A stretch of DNA of 64,000 nucleotides from Nelumbo lutea (taxonomy: Eukaryota; Streptophyta; Magnoliopsida; Proteales; Nelumbonaceae). The DNA is taken from NCBI GenBank assembly GCA_022828595.1, contig JAKGHH010000002.1:40642222-40706221 (forward strand), read 5' to 3'. The position numbers were made by a program, and so were the translations under genes. The notes below the pieces were generated by a model that did not search any database, had not been told where the DNA came from, and saw only the letters and a list, made by a program, of their open reading frames with translations. Of this stretch, positions 62,219-64,000 are shown one piece after another (positions within the stretch are counted from its first letter, which is position 1; the number at the start of each line of letters is the position of its first letter).

Positions 62219-63214
62219 CATAGTTTTAAAGGCGCCAAGGCGAACCTAGGCGACAGGGGAGCACTTAGTCGCATGGTCGCCTAGGCAGGCACCTAGGCAT
62301 CGCTTAATGTCTAAAAATAAAATAAAATAAAAATGGGATGAACCCCAAATACAGAAGGGCAGAACCCCTATCTTTCTTCCGAAAAAAGAAACAGACCCCT
62401 ATTTTTTGTTCCAGAAGAAAAAGAAGAAGAGAGGAGGAGGAGGAGGAGGAGGAGGAAAGAAGAAGGAGTGAAGCCCCTGTTTTTATTCCAAAAAAAAAAA
62501 GAATAAGAAGGGGCGGAACCCCTGTTTTTTGTTCCAGCAGCACTGCAGCAACAGGAGCAGCAGGGGCGGAGCCCCTGTTTTTTGTTCCAGAAGAAGAAGA
62601 AGAAGAAGAAGAAGAAGAGAGGAGGAGGAGGATATCTCTTAACTCGTTTGATAGAATTCATCTTCGAATATTTTATCTATTATAAACCTTAAAAAGATAA
62701 GAAATTAATAAAAATTTTATTATAATATAAAAGAAATAAAGATAATGATTTGGTGCATCGTGTCTATATTTATATCATAGACTTAAAGTATAAAAAAATA
62801 TTAAATATGAAAAAATTACAATTGTTATAGAAACATCATATGGCGTTTGGGCGAGGCGAGACCCAACAAGCACATACACGCCTAGGTGTCGCCTTGACAA
62901 CTATGTGTGTGTGTAACAATAATAATAAAATCAAAAAGAAAATCACACCATGAATTGATTGGGGCTGCTGTTTGTACAGAAACTAAGGAGGTGACAAGCT
63001 TATGTATAAAAATATATAAACAACTATCGTTTCCAAAAGTGGATTTACAAACATCAGAAGCTAAGAATATATAAGGTAAAAATGGTAGAGTAAACAGGCA
63101 ATAGATCTCCATAACTAACCTCAGCAGAGTCCCAACATTTTGTATCAGAAGACTCAGACGTCAACTCACCATTGGAAGCATCCAGAGTGCTATTAACTGC
63201 TGAAAATTGAACAT
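27554..63214 (-). CDS. EIF2B5: eIF2B epsilon subunit gene, 3' half (8 exons joined)
   Basis: Translation initiation factor eIF2B, epsilon subunit: the catalytic subunit of the cytosolic complex that exchanges GDP for GTP on eIF2. Exons on the - strand: 63120-63214, 61454-61714, 61296-61372, 59367-59458, 52392-52474, 46931-47002, 35269-35394, 27554-27586. They join to 279 codons plus stop with every intron GT-AG and every phase matching. The product covers an acidic linker, then the catalytic NF region and the HEAT-like W2 domain with its aromatic/acidic boxes at the C-terminus. The nucleotidyltransferase-like and left-handed beta-helix parts, about 450 residues in this family, lie beyond 64000. 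The intron sizes from 5' to 3' are 1405, 81, 1837, 6892, 5389, 11536 and 7682 bp, nearly all transposon-derived. Confidence 0.93.
27587..29900. other. Left part of the last eIF2B-epsilon intron
   Basis: No coding sequence. A perfect 16-bp-arm palindrome lies at 28521-28558 (TGACTATTTAAGTAAC and its complement around a 6-base loop). A dispersed repeat at about 28680-28830 resembles 60010-60170 (shared CATATTTCATAATATTTCCA-like text and CACCAACAT). A poly(T)-only insertion lies at 29045-29093. Confidence 0.4.
29045..29093. mobile_element. Poly(T) tract with CGAT between 16-bp direct repeats
   Basis: AAATAAGCCAATTCTC at 29045-29060 is repeated exactly at 29078-29093. Between them are thirteen T and CGAT only. 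This looks like a target duplication around the bare tail of a retroposed LINE or SINE. Confidence 0.6.
29910..30470 (+). pseudogene. Copia reverse transcriptase end and RNase H, first unit
   Basis: Starts with [20 protein letters not shown], the connection between reverse transcriptase and RNase H. RNase H pieces follow: [33 protein letters not shown]. At least two frameshifts and one local duplication (GGGTTGGATGGTCAAG occurs twice, about 30162 and 30224). Confidence 0.75.
30499..30789 (+). repeat. Copia LTR shared by the tandem units
   Basis: 291 bp starting TGTTAGAATTG and ending GTTGGAACA, followed at once by the primer site TGGTATCAAAGCC. It has a pyrimidine-rich CTTTTCTTCTC tract near its end. 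Confidence 0.75.
31312..31896 (+). pseudogene. Copia gag, second unit
   Basis: UBN2-type gag segment: [38 protein letters not shown] and [19 protein letters not shown] are typical of the capsid part of plant Copia gag. It is followed by a Gly/Arg-rich stretch (31900-32010) and a broken zinc knuckle near 32012-32055. The same gag subfamily occurs at 53470-53700. Confidence 0.82.
32126..33180 (+). pseudogene. Copia protease, GAG-pre-integrase and integrase, second unit
   Basis: The protease motif reads [14 protein letters not shown], where the family has D-S-G-A, so the active site is altered as in element [16 protein letters not shown] marks GAG-pre-integrase near 32678-32722. Integrase begins at about 32840 ([10 protein letters not shown]), has a small frame break at 32880, then [27 protein letters not shown] and [15 protein letters not shown]. 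The text ends at about 33235, where it jumps to RNase H. Confidence 0.82.
33239..33595 (+). pseudogene. Copia RNase H, second unit
   Basis: Starts abruptly with [20 protein letters not shown] in the place of reverse transcriptase, so reverse transcriptase is deleted. [14 protein letters not shown] and [17 protein letters not shown] follow. It stops at KSEDQ at about 33590, before the expected ADIFTK tail and LTR. Confidence 0.78.
33749..34356. mobile_element. hAT-type non-autonomous element with 8-bp target duplication
   Basis: Terminal inverted repeats CAGTGTTTTAAAAGCACAAG at the left and CAGTGATTTAAAAGGCGTGC read inward from the right. Target copies ACGTTTGC (33741-33748) and ACGTTTGT (34357-34364) match at 7 of 8. 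CAGTG ends with 8-bp duplications are typical of hAT. The core is AT-rich with no transposase. Confidence 0.82.
34365..35268. other. eIF2B-epsilon intron sequence, nothing recognised
   Basis: Between the hAT element and the exon at 35269 no gene or repeat boundary could be defined. The stretch 34370-34960 looks like LTR or leader sequence but was not tied to an element. Confidence 0.3.
35269..35394 (-). CDS. EIF2B5: eIF2B epsilon exon (W2 domain, first aromatic/acidic box)
   Basis: 126 bp, 42 codons, phase 0 at both ends. It reads [38 protein letters not shown], then TFIQ, the most conserved part of the W2 domain of eIF2B epsilon and eIF5-like proteins. The acceptor is TTTTTTTTCTTCAG and the donor GTTAGAAT. 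The Trp in AILSW and the following acidic run form the first aromatic/acidic box. Confidence 0.95.
35590..36385 (+). pseudogene. LINE tail: zinc-binding region and RNase H remnant
   Basis: The zf-RVT type region at 35604-35810 has [18 protein letters not shown] and FPIWDWF. RNase H follows at 36040-36235 with [20 protein letters not shown] (first catalytic Asp), then a jump to [19 protein letters not shown], so the middle of the domain is deleted. The end reads [20 protein letters not shown] before a T-rich tail. It is a 5'-truncated L1-type element with stops. The same family tail is at 57940-58330 on the - strand. Confidence 0.72.
36477..36554. repeat. (CA)n(TA)n compound microsatellite
   Basis: About 19 CA units followed by two TA runs broken by one CTC. 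Confidence 0.93.
36965..37712. repeat. GGGTTGG-rich non-autonomous element with nested SINE
   Basis: Left end CTGCAAATTGGGTTG (36966) and right end read inward CTGCAACTTGGGTGG form a short imperfect inverted repeat. Both flanks carry GGGTTGGGTTGG-type text and the core is AT-rich. A clear target duplication was not found. A SINE is inserted at 37163-37336. Confidence 0.45.
37163..37336 (-). mobile_element. tRNA-derived SINE with target duplication
   Basis: On the - strand it starts GAGGTGGCTCAGTTGGTA, which holds a pol III A box, has a B-box-like TATTTGATTCCTGC about 50 bases on, and ends in a poly(A) stretch. The direct repeat TTGAAAGAA lies on both sides (37154-37162 and 37337-37345). Length about 170 bp. 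Confidence 0.65.
37782..37820. repeat. (GAA)n microsatellite
   Basis: GAAGAAGAAGAA runs with one A-rich break, at the edge of the Copia C 3' LTR. Confidence 0.9.
38152..39173. mobile_element. hAT-type non-autonomous element (CAAGGATT ends) in Copia C
   Basis: 1022 bp. Ends: CAAGGATTAAAGTACC at the left and CAAGGATTTAAATAGC read inward from the right. Target copies ATATTAAT (38144-38151) and ATATTAAC (39174-39181) match at 7 of 8. It cuts Copia C RNase H between CGNQTAVNI and NIAHNPIL, which proves insertion. Both flanks are rich in GATACG-type text; the core is AT-rich and non-coding. Confidence 0.88.
39182..40356 (-). pseudogene. Copia C reverse transcriptase and RNase H
   Basis: On the - strand: reverse transcriptase at 39979-40356 ([55 protein letters not shown]). 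It continues at 39786-39992 ([11 protein letters not shown], with the YVDD box, and [16 protein letters not shown]). RNase H follows at 39293-39550 ([21 protein letters not shown]) and 39182-39286. Its last part is beyond the hAT element at 37939-38143 ([19 protein letters not shown]). Stops and frameshifts break it. Confidence 0.85.
40431..42130 (-). pseudogene. Copia C protease, GAG-pre-integrase, integrase and linker
   Basis: Protease/GAG-pre-integrase text is at 41784-42128 ([36 protein letters not shown]). Integrase pieces are at 41458-41688 ([21 protein letters not shown]) and further down ([27 protein letters not shown] at 41003-41191). The variable linker includes 40431-40649 with a string like that of element A ([16 protein letters not shown]), so A and C are related. 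Confidence 0.78.
42251..43300 (-). pseudogene. Copia C gag
   Basis: The ATG at 43298-43300 ([10 protein letters not shown]) begins a gag reading that frameshifts at about 43180. It goes on through [59 protein letters not shown] and [18 protein letters not shown] zinc knuckle remnant lies near 42490-42520 and a Ser/Thr-rich stretch ends near 42251. Confidence 0.82.
43323..44000 (-). repeat. 5' LTR region of Copia element C with internal tandem duplication
   Basis: A segment of about 215 bp is repeated in tandem: about 43433-43648 and 43649-43868. Both start GAAAACAGAAGAGAAGTTTC and end GACAAAAATACCC. The LTR edge near 43323 is inferred from a degenerate primer-site-like TGATATCTTGCTC just inside; it is uncertain. 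Confidence 0.6.
44001..45930. other. eIF2B-epsilon intron sequence with local repeats
   Basis: No gene is seen. A patch at about 44440-44660 repeats GAGGCATATGCCTCA-like palindromic words and TGCATGAGG. The rest is AT-rich without a defined element. Confidence 0.35.
45939..46184. mobile_element. Short hAT-type element (CAAGG ends)
   Basis: 246 bp. Ends CAAGGCTCAAAGTTTCAATA and, read inward from the right, CAAGGTTCAAAATATCGATA. Target copies CTAGCAAT (45931-45938) and CTAACAAT (46185-46192) match at 7 of 8. Like the 38152 element it is rich in GATACG-type words. Confidence 0.85.
46255..46680 (+). pseudogene. Copia RNase H end and LTR remnant
   Basis: Reads [16 protein letters not shown] (RNase H tail) and later [10 protein letters not shown], the typical polyprotein end, then an LTR-like stretch. 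ATAGGGCCTTGTCATCAGAA, followed by GAA, occurs exactly twice (46561-46583 and 46651-46673). Confidence 0.55.
46931..47002 (-). CDS. EIF2B5: eIF2B epsilon exon ([18 protein letters not shown])
   Basis: 72 bp, 24 codons, phase 0 at both ends. It reads [18 protein letters not shown] and then SPLFAQ. This is a helix pair of the W2 domain and a strong match to the family. Acceptor TGTATCTTACAG, donor GTTTGTAT. The introns on either side are 5.4 and 11.5 kb. Confidence 0.94.
47003..48315. other. eIF2B-epsilon intron, mostly unassigned
   Basis: No gene. A poly(A) tract flanked by a 16-bp near-exact direct repeat lies at 47146-47196. A GA microsatellite lies at 47484-47503. Confidence 0.35.
47146..47196. 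mobile_element. Poly(A)-only insertion with 16-bp target duplication
   Basis: GTTCTTCATTCCTAAT (47146-47161) and GTTCTTTATTCCTAAT (47181-47196) flank TTAAC plus twelve or thirteen A. It is like the poly(T) case at 29045. Confidence 0.45.
48316..48470. repeat. Direct repeat copy 1 flanking the Pack-MULE region
   Basis: About 155 bp (CCCTGTCCATTCTAGTTTTT to CTAGGGGTGAGCATT) repeated in the same orientation at 51486-51640 with a few changes. See the second copy. Confidence 0.85.
48824..49717 (+). pseudogene. ZAR1-like LRR receptor kinase fragment captured by the MULE, open frame of 297 codons
   Basis: Reads through without a stop from ATG 48824. The first 18 or so codons are TIR-derived ([14 protein letters not shown]). 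Then come the end of the LRR domain ([27 protein letters not shown]) and the cap ([13 protein letters not shown]). A membrane segment follows at about residues 116-131 ([16 protein letters not shown]), then a juxtamembrane part and the kinase N-lobe ([47 protein letters not shown]). The Arg at the VAIK position is normal for the ZAR1 type. The text slips after DEKLLIS, losing a few residues, and after SALR it becomes unrelated. No catalytic loop or DFG is present, so no kinase activity is expected. Classed as a gene fragment although the frame is open. Confidence 0.85.
50280..50690 (+). pseudogene. GRAS-domain fragment (SCL4/7-like) captured by the MULE
   Basis: An ATG at 50492 opens 65 codons: [47 protein letters not shown]. 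This is the leucine-rich start of a GRAS domain as in SCARECROW-LIKE 4/7. Upstream (about 50340-50480) a Ser/Thr/Pro-rich reading in the same frame ([17 protein letters not shown]) ends in a stop just before. It fits the low-complexity N-terminal part of such proteins, so the captured piece is larger than the open frame. After VVFYFTE the text is unrelated. Confidence 0.7.
50707..50929 (-). pseudogene. Inverted partial copy of the captured kinase fragment
   Basis: On the - strand: [33 protein letters not shown], then a deletion to [13 protein letters not shown] and ALVKESW. It parallels the left copy ([40 protein letters not shown]) and shares its TIR junction. So the terminal repeat runs into captured coding DNA on both sides, with about 85 codons missing in this arm and a frame change. 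Confidence 0.8.
51486..51640. repeat. Direct repeat copy 2 flanking the Pack-MULE region
   Basis: Matches 48316-48470 along its length, including the first bases of the AACCGAA element (CTAGGGGTGAGCATT), then diverges. The two copies are about 3.17 kb apart. Confidence 0.85.
51641..52391. other. eIF2B-epsilon intron, nothing recognised
   Basis: AT-rich non-coding sequence up to the exon at 52392. Confidence 0.3.
52392..52474 (-). CDS. EIF2B5: eIF2B epsilon exon ([20 protein letters not shown])
   Basis: 83 bp. Two bases complete a Ser codon split with the previous exon, then 27 codons: [20 protein letters not shown] followed by LQTIDEE. Acceptor TTCTATCTCTCAG, donor GTTTGTGT. It forms helices of the catalytic W2-containing C-terminal region. 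Confidence 0.92.
52475..53380. other. eIF2B-epsilon intron, unassigned
   Basis: No gene. A pyrimidine-rich stretch at 53190-53280 is low complexity and may be the LTR end of the Copia remnant that follows. Confidence 0.3.
53380..55500 (+). pseudogene. Decayed Copia, gag to integrase, with LINE- or SINE-like insertion
   Basis: The gag text [20 protein letters not shown] near 53470-53540 is the same subfamily as that at 31312. A Gly-rich region (near 54510-54600) and protease remnants follow, then a GAG-pre-integrase remnant (54890-54930) and integrase pieces (55140-55300, [15 protein letters not shown]). Many stops. A foreign block at 53788-54491 splits gag. Confidence 0.65.
53788..54491 (+). 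mobile_element. Retroposed insertion with poly(A) and internal 126-bp tandem duplication
   Basis: TCTGCTCTAGTCAAA (53773-53787) and TCTGTTCTGGCCAAA (54492-54506) match at 12 of 15, consistent with an old target duplication. The end of the block is repeated in tandem: AATCCTTTTCAATTTAAAGC and the following roughly 100 bases occur at about 54235 and 54366. Each copy ends CTTCAACAAAAAAA. No coding sequence is recognised. Confidence 0.5.
55500..55830 (-). repeat. Probable LINE 3' end
   Basis: On the - strand an uncharged Leu/Trp/Cys-rich open stretch is followed by a TTTTATTTTAATACATACC-type end, as in the 3' untranslated parts of plant L1 elements. No catalytic motif is visible. Confidence 0.3.
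55831..56947. other. eIF2B-epsilon intron with possible LTR remnant
   Basis: No gene. A stretch from about 56204 (TGTTAGAAGAAGCACAAGG) to about 56430 (ACCAGGACA) has the composition of a Copia LTR, but the sequence after it is not a good primer site. Confidence 0.3.
56948..57544. mobile_element. hAT-type element (CAAGGTTTTAAAAAC ends)
   Basis: 597 bp. Left end CAAGGTTTTAAAAACCGACC; right end read inward CGATGTTTTTGAACTGTCG. Target copies GTTTCAAC (56940-56947) and ATTTCAAC (57545-57552) match at 7 of 8. Both flanks carry GGGTCGAACGGTT-type text. The core has a GA-rich run and a CT microsatellite. A related end is at about 26733. Confidence 0.72.
57940..58330 (-). pseudogene. LINE RNase H tail and 3' end
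   Basis: On the - strand: [20 protein letters not shown] and [20 protein letters not shown], the RNase H C-terminus of an L1-type element. Next come a short 3' region and a tail near 57940. It is the same family as 35590-36385 ([19 protein letters not shown]). Confidence 0.62.
58331..59366. other. eIF2B-epsilon intron, mostly unassigned
   Basis: No gene. A stretch at 58860-58915 (CCCAGCTATCTGGGGTCTTG) shares its core with 63604-63635 on the opposite strand (CCCAGCTATCTGGGGTTCTG), so both are copies of a short dispersed repeat. Confidence 0.4.
59367..59458 (-). CDS. EIF2B5: eIF2B epsilon exon ([20 protein letters not shown])
   Basis: 92 bp, split codons at both ends. Reads [30 protein letters not shown]. 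With the preceding exon it forms the NSLRLSYN segment, the plant counterpart of the NF motif, which carries residues needed for exchange activity in yeast and human homologues. Acceptor CGGGTTACAG, donor GTGAGTAT. Confidence 0.94.
59513..59553. repeat. (CTAT)n(AGAT)n self-complementary microsatellite
   Basis: About five CTAT units directly followed by about four and a half AGAT units, a perfect hairpin. Confidence 0.92.
59554..60424. other. eIF2B-epsilon intron, dispersed repeat
   Basis: No gene. The part 60010-60170 resembles 28680-28830 (both with CATATTTCA, TTTCCACCA and CACCAACAT in the same order). Confidence 0.4.
60425..60946. mobile_element. hAT-type element (CATAGTTKTCAAGGCG ends)
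   Basis: 522 bp. Left end CATAGTTTTCAAGGCGCC; right end read inward CATAGTTGTCAAGGCGACG. Target copies GACAAAAC (60417-60424) and GTCAAAAC (60947-60954) match at 7 of 8. AT-rich core, no transposase. Confidence 0.88.
61296..61372 (-). CDS. EIF2B5: eIF2B epsilon exon ([20 protein letters not shown])
   Basis: 77 bp: 25 codons plus two bases of a split Arg. Reads [25 protein letters not shown]. It starts the catalytic region. Acceptor TATAATCTTCAG, donor GTATGTGT. It is separated from the upstream exon by the only short intron seen, 81 bp. Confidence 0.94.
61454..61714 (-). CDS. EIF2B5: eIF2B epsilon exon (acidic linker)
   Basis: 261 bp, 87 codons, phase 0 at both ends. Starts [20 protein letters not shown], then [13 protein letters not shown], a plant-conserved signature of this subunit. 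An acidic stretch follows ([37 protein letters not shown]). It links the beta-helix part to the catalytic domain. Acceptor TTGTTTATCAG, donor GTGATTAA. Confidence 0.95.
61852..62095 (+). repeat. Tandem duplication (122-bp unit) of a tRNA-like SINE head
   Basis: AACATTCTATAATGGTTAAA and the following hundred bases occur at 61852 and again at 61974, nearly identical. Each unit holds a pol III A-box-like TTGGTGTAATGGTA and a B-box-like GGGTTCAAGCC about 45 bases on, as in tRNA-derived SINEs. Confidence 0.8.
62140..62218. repeat. (TA/TATG/TG)n microsatellite
   Basis: Runs of CATA, TATG, TA and finally TG units up to the start of the hAT element at 62219; part of the TG run is its target site. 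Confidence 0.85.
62219..62905. mobile_element. hAT-type element (CATAGTTTTAAAGGCG ends) with an internal motif array
   Basis: 687 bp. Left end CATAGTTTTAAAGGCGCC; right end read inward CATAGTTGTCAAGGCGACAC. Target copy TGTGTGTG on both sides (62211-62218, 62906-62913), which is less telling because the target is a TG run. Same family as 60425-60946. The interior 62365-62635 holds an unusual array, listed separately. Confidence 0.82.
62365..62635. repeat. Five-copy motif array with GAA/GGA runs inside the hAT element
   Basis: The core CCCCTGTTTTTTGTTCCAG occurs exactly at about 62519 and 62572. Variants lie at about 62367, 62396 and 62474. Purine-rich runs (AAGAAGAAG, GGAGGAGGA) or CAG-type runs fill the gaps. 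The + strand is open for 115 codons from 62338 across the whole array. Confidence 0.75.
62914..63119. other. eIF2B-epsilon intron sequence
   Basis: Short AT-rich intron part between the hAT element and the exon. Nothing recognised. Confidence 0.4.
63120..63214 (-). CDS. EIF2B5: eIF2B epsilon, first exon in the window (variable linker)
   Basis: 95 bp: two bases of a split codon, then 31 codons including [18 protein letters not shown] and CWDSAE. It fits the variable, Ser/Glu-rich stretch just before the conserved [16 protein letters not shown] start of the next exon. Acceptor TTTATTTTTAG, donor GTTAGTTA. It is less conserved than the other exons, so support comes mostly from splice sites, phase and position. 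Confidence 0.75.
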
Positions 63215-64000
63215 CTAAAAATAAAAGCATGTCCTGATACAAAATATAGAACCCTCACTACACATGCAAACTCTCCAATAGACTCATCCATATTACAACT
63301 AGGACTAGGCCATAAATATCCAAAGAATAAAATAAAAACCTGAAAAGGCATATAAATTGGAAATAATATATACACAATATATTTCACCCTTCAAAATAAA
63401 TTTCAATCAAAATTTAATTATAATTGACAAAACTAACTGTATAATTTCAATTGCATATTAGAAGCGAAAAGACTAAAGAGCAATTACATGGTACAATCGA
63501 AAAAAAGTAGGGCTGAAAAACACGAGAACACAGGTATGAGTTTGAGAACGATTGTTTTATGAAAAAAAGAATGCCAAAGGTTAGCTCCATATCCAATCTA
63601 CCTTTCCCAGAACCCCAGATAGCTGGGACCCATTAGAAGCAAATAGAATGACAAGTTCCCTAACAAACTCTATACTTCCAAATCAACTTAAACCCCCAGA
63701 TATATGCATAATAATATAGACACGGGTATGGAAAACAATAGAAGAATCTTCATATCGAAAATCCAGAATATGTATATGCAGTTATCTTTTTCGATGCCTG
63801 TTTTTGACATAGTATCCCTTCAATACTCGTACCCTCCAGTTTATAAAAGTTGATAAGTTTCTTCTATATGCTTTGATCGGTTAAATATTTGTATGTAGAG
63901 TGTTCTATTTTTTTATTAGGGGTAATATGGTCCTCTTACCTGTCGCTTATGTTTGCCCTAATACAGTAATGAAATGACCTTCCACCCCACTATTCTATTG
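63215..64000. other. eIF2B-epsilon intron continuing beyond the window
   Basis: No exon recognised. 63604-63635 is a copy of the short CAGCTATCTGGGG repeat. The last 150 bases look like LTR or leader text but were not assigned. Confidence 0.35.

Noticed and set aside
62338..62685. 115-codon open frame as a protein-coding gene
   Set aside because: It lies in a motif array of a non-autonomous hAT element, with low-complexity codons and an open opposite strand. Kept as a repeat and a finding only.
1..64000. CRISPR arrays, bacterial promoters, ribosome binding sites and operons
   Set aside because: The window is plant nuclear DNA; tandem arrays here lack spacer/repeat structure.

Overview
This is nuclear DNA from a flowering plant. 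It is AT-rich and intron-rich, with GT-AG introns of 0.1 to 11.5 kb, Ty1/Copia elements of plant type, hAT and Mutator-like elements, LINEs and tRNA-derived SINEs. The gene families seen (plant seipin, plant eIF2B-epsilon, and captured ZAR1-type LRR kinase and GRAS fragments) fit this. Very long transposon-filled introns suggest a woody magnoliid or early-branching eudicot, but the species cannot be told from the sequence.

Two host genes are supported. The last coding exon of a plant seipin gene (ER membrane, lipid-droplet formation) lies on the + strand at 6908-7597; its earlier exons are not in the window. The 3' half of the gene for eIF2B epsilon, the catalytic subunit of the guanine-nucleotide exchange factor for eIF2, lies on the - strand. 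Eight exons (63214 down to 27554) join in one continuous frame of 279 codons plus stop, with all splice sites canonical and all phases consistent. The two genes are convergent and separated by about 20 kb of repeats.

Layout. 1-5880: a Copia LTR on the - strand, then a large degenerate palindrome made of two opposed Copia copies. 5880-7940: LTR-like DNA, then the seipin exon and 3' flank. 7940-12832: Copia element A (+), complete with LTRs, PBS, PPT and 5-bp target duplication. 12879-19389: Copia element B (-), also with target duplication, 41 bp from A and interrupted by a 2-kb insertion. 19390-27300: repeats, including an RNase H fragment of a LINE, a GC-rich TAT-type Gypsy LTR and two tandem-repeat arrays. 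27554-64000: the eIF2B-epsilon gene, whose introns hold tandem and decayed Copia copies, LINE tails, a SINE, at least six hAT-type non-autonomous elements with 8-bp target duplications, and a Pack-MULE.

The most interesting object is the Pack-MULE at 48625-51127 inside an eIF2B-epsilon intron. It has long terminal inverted repeats, a 9-bp target duplication, a captured ZAR1-like receptor kinase fragment (with an open 297-codon frame), an inverted partial copy of the same fragment near the other end, and a captured SCL4/7-type GRAS fragment. Second in interest is the hAT element at 62219-62905, which carries five copies of a short motif alternating with purine-rich codon-like runs.
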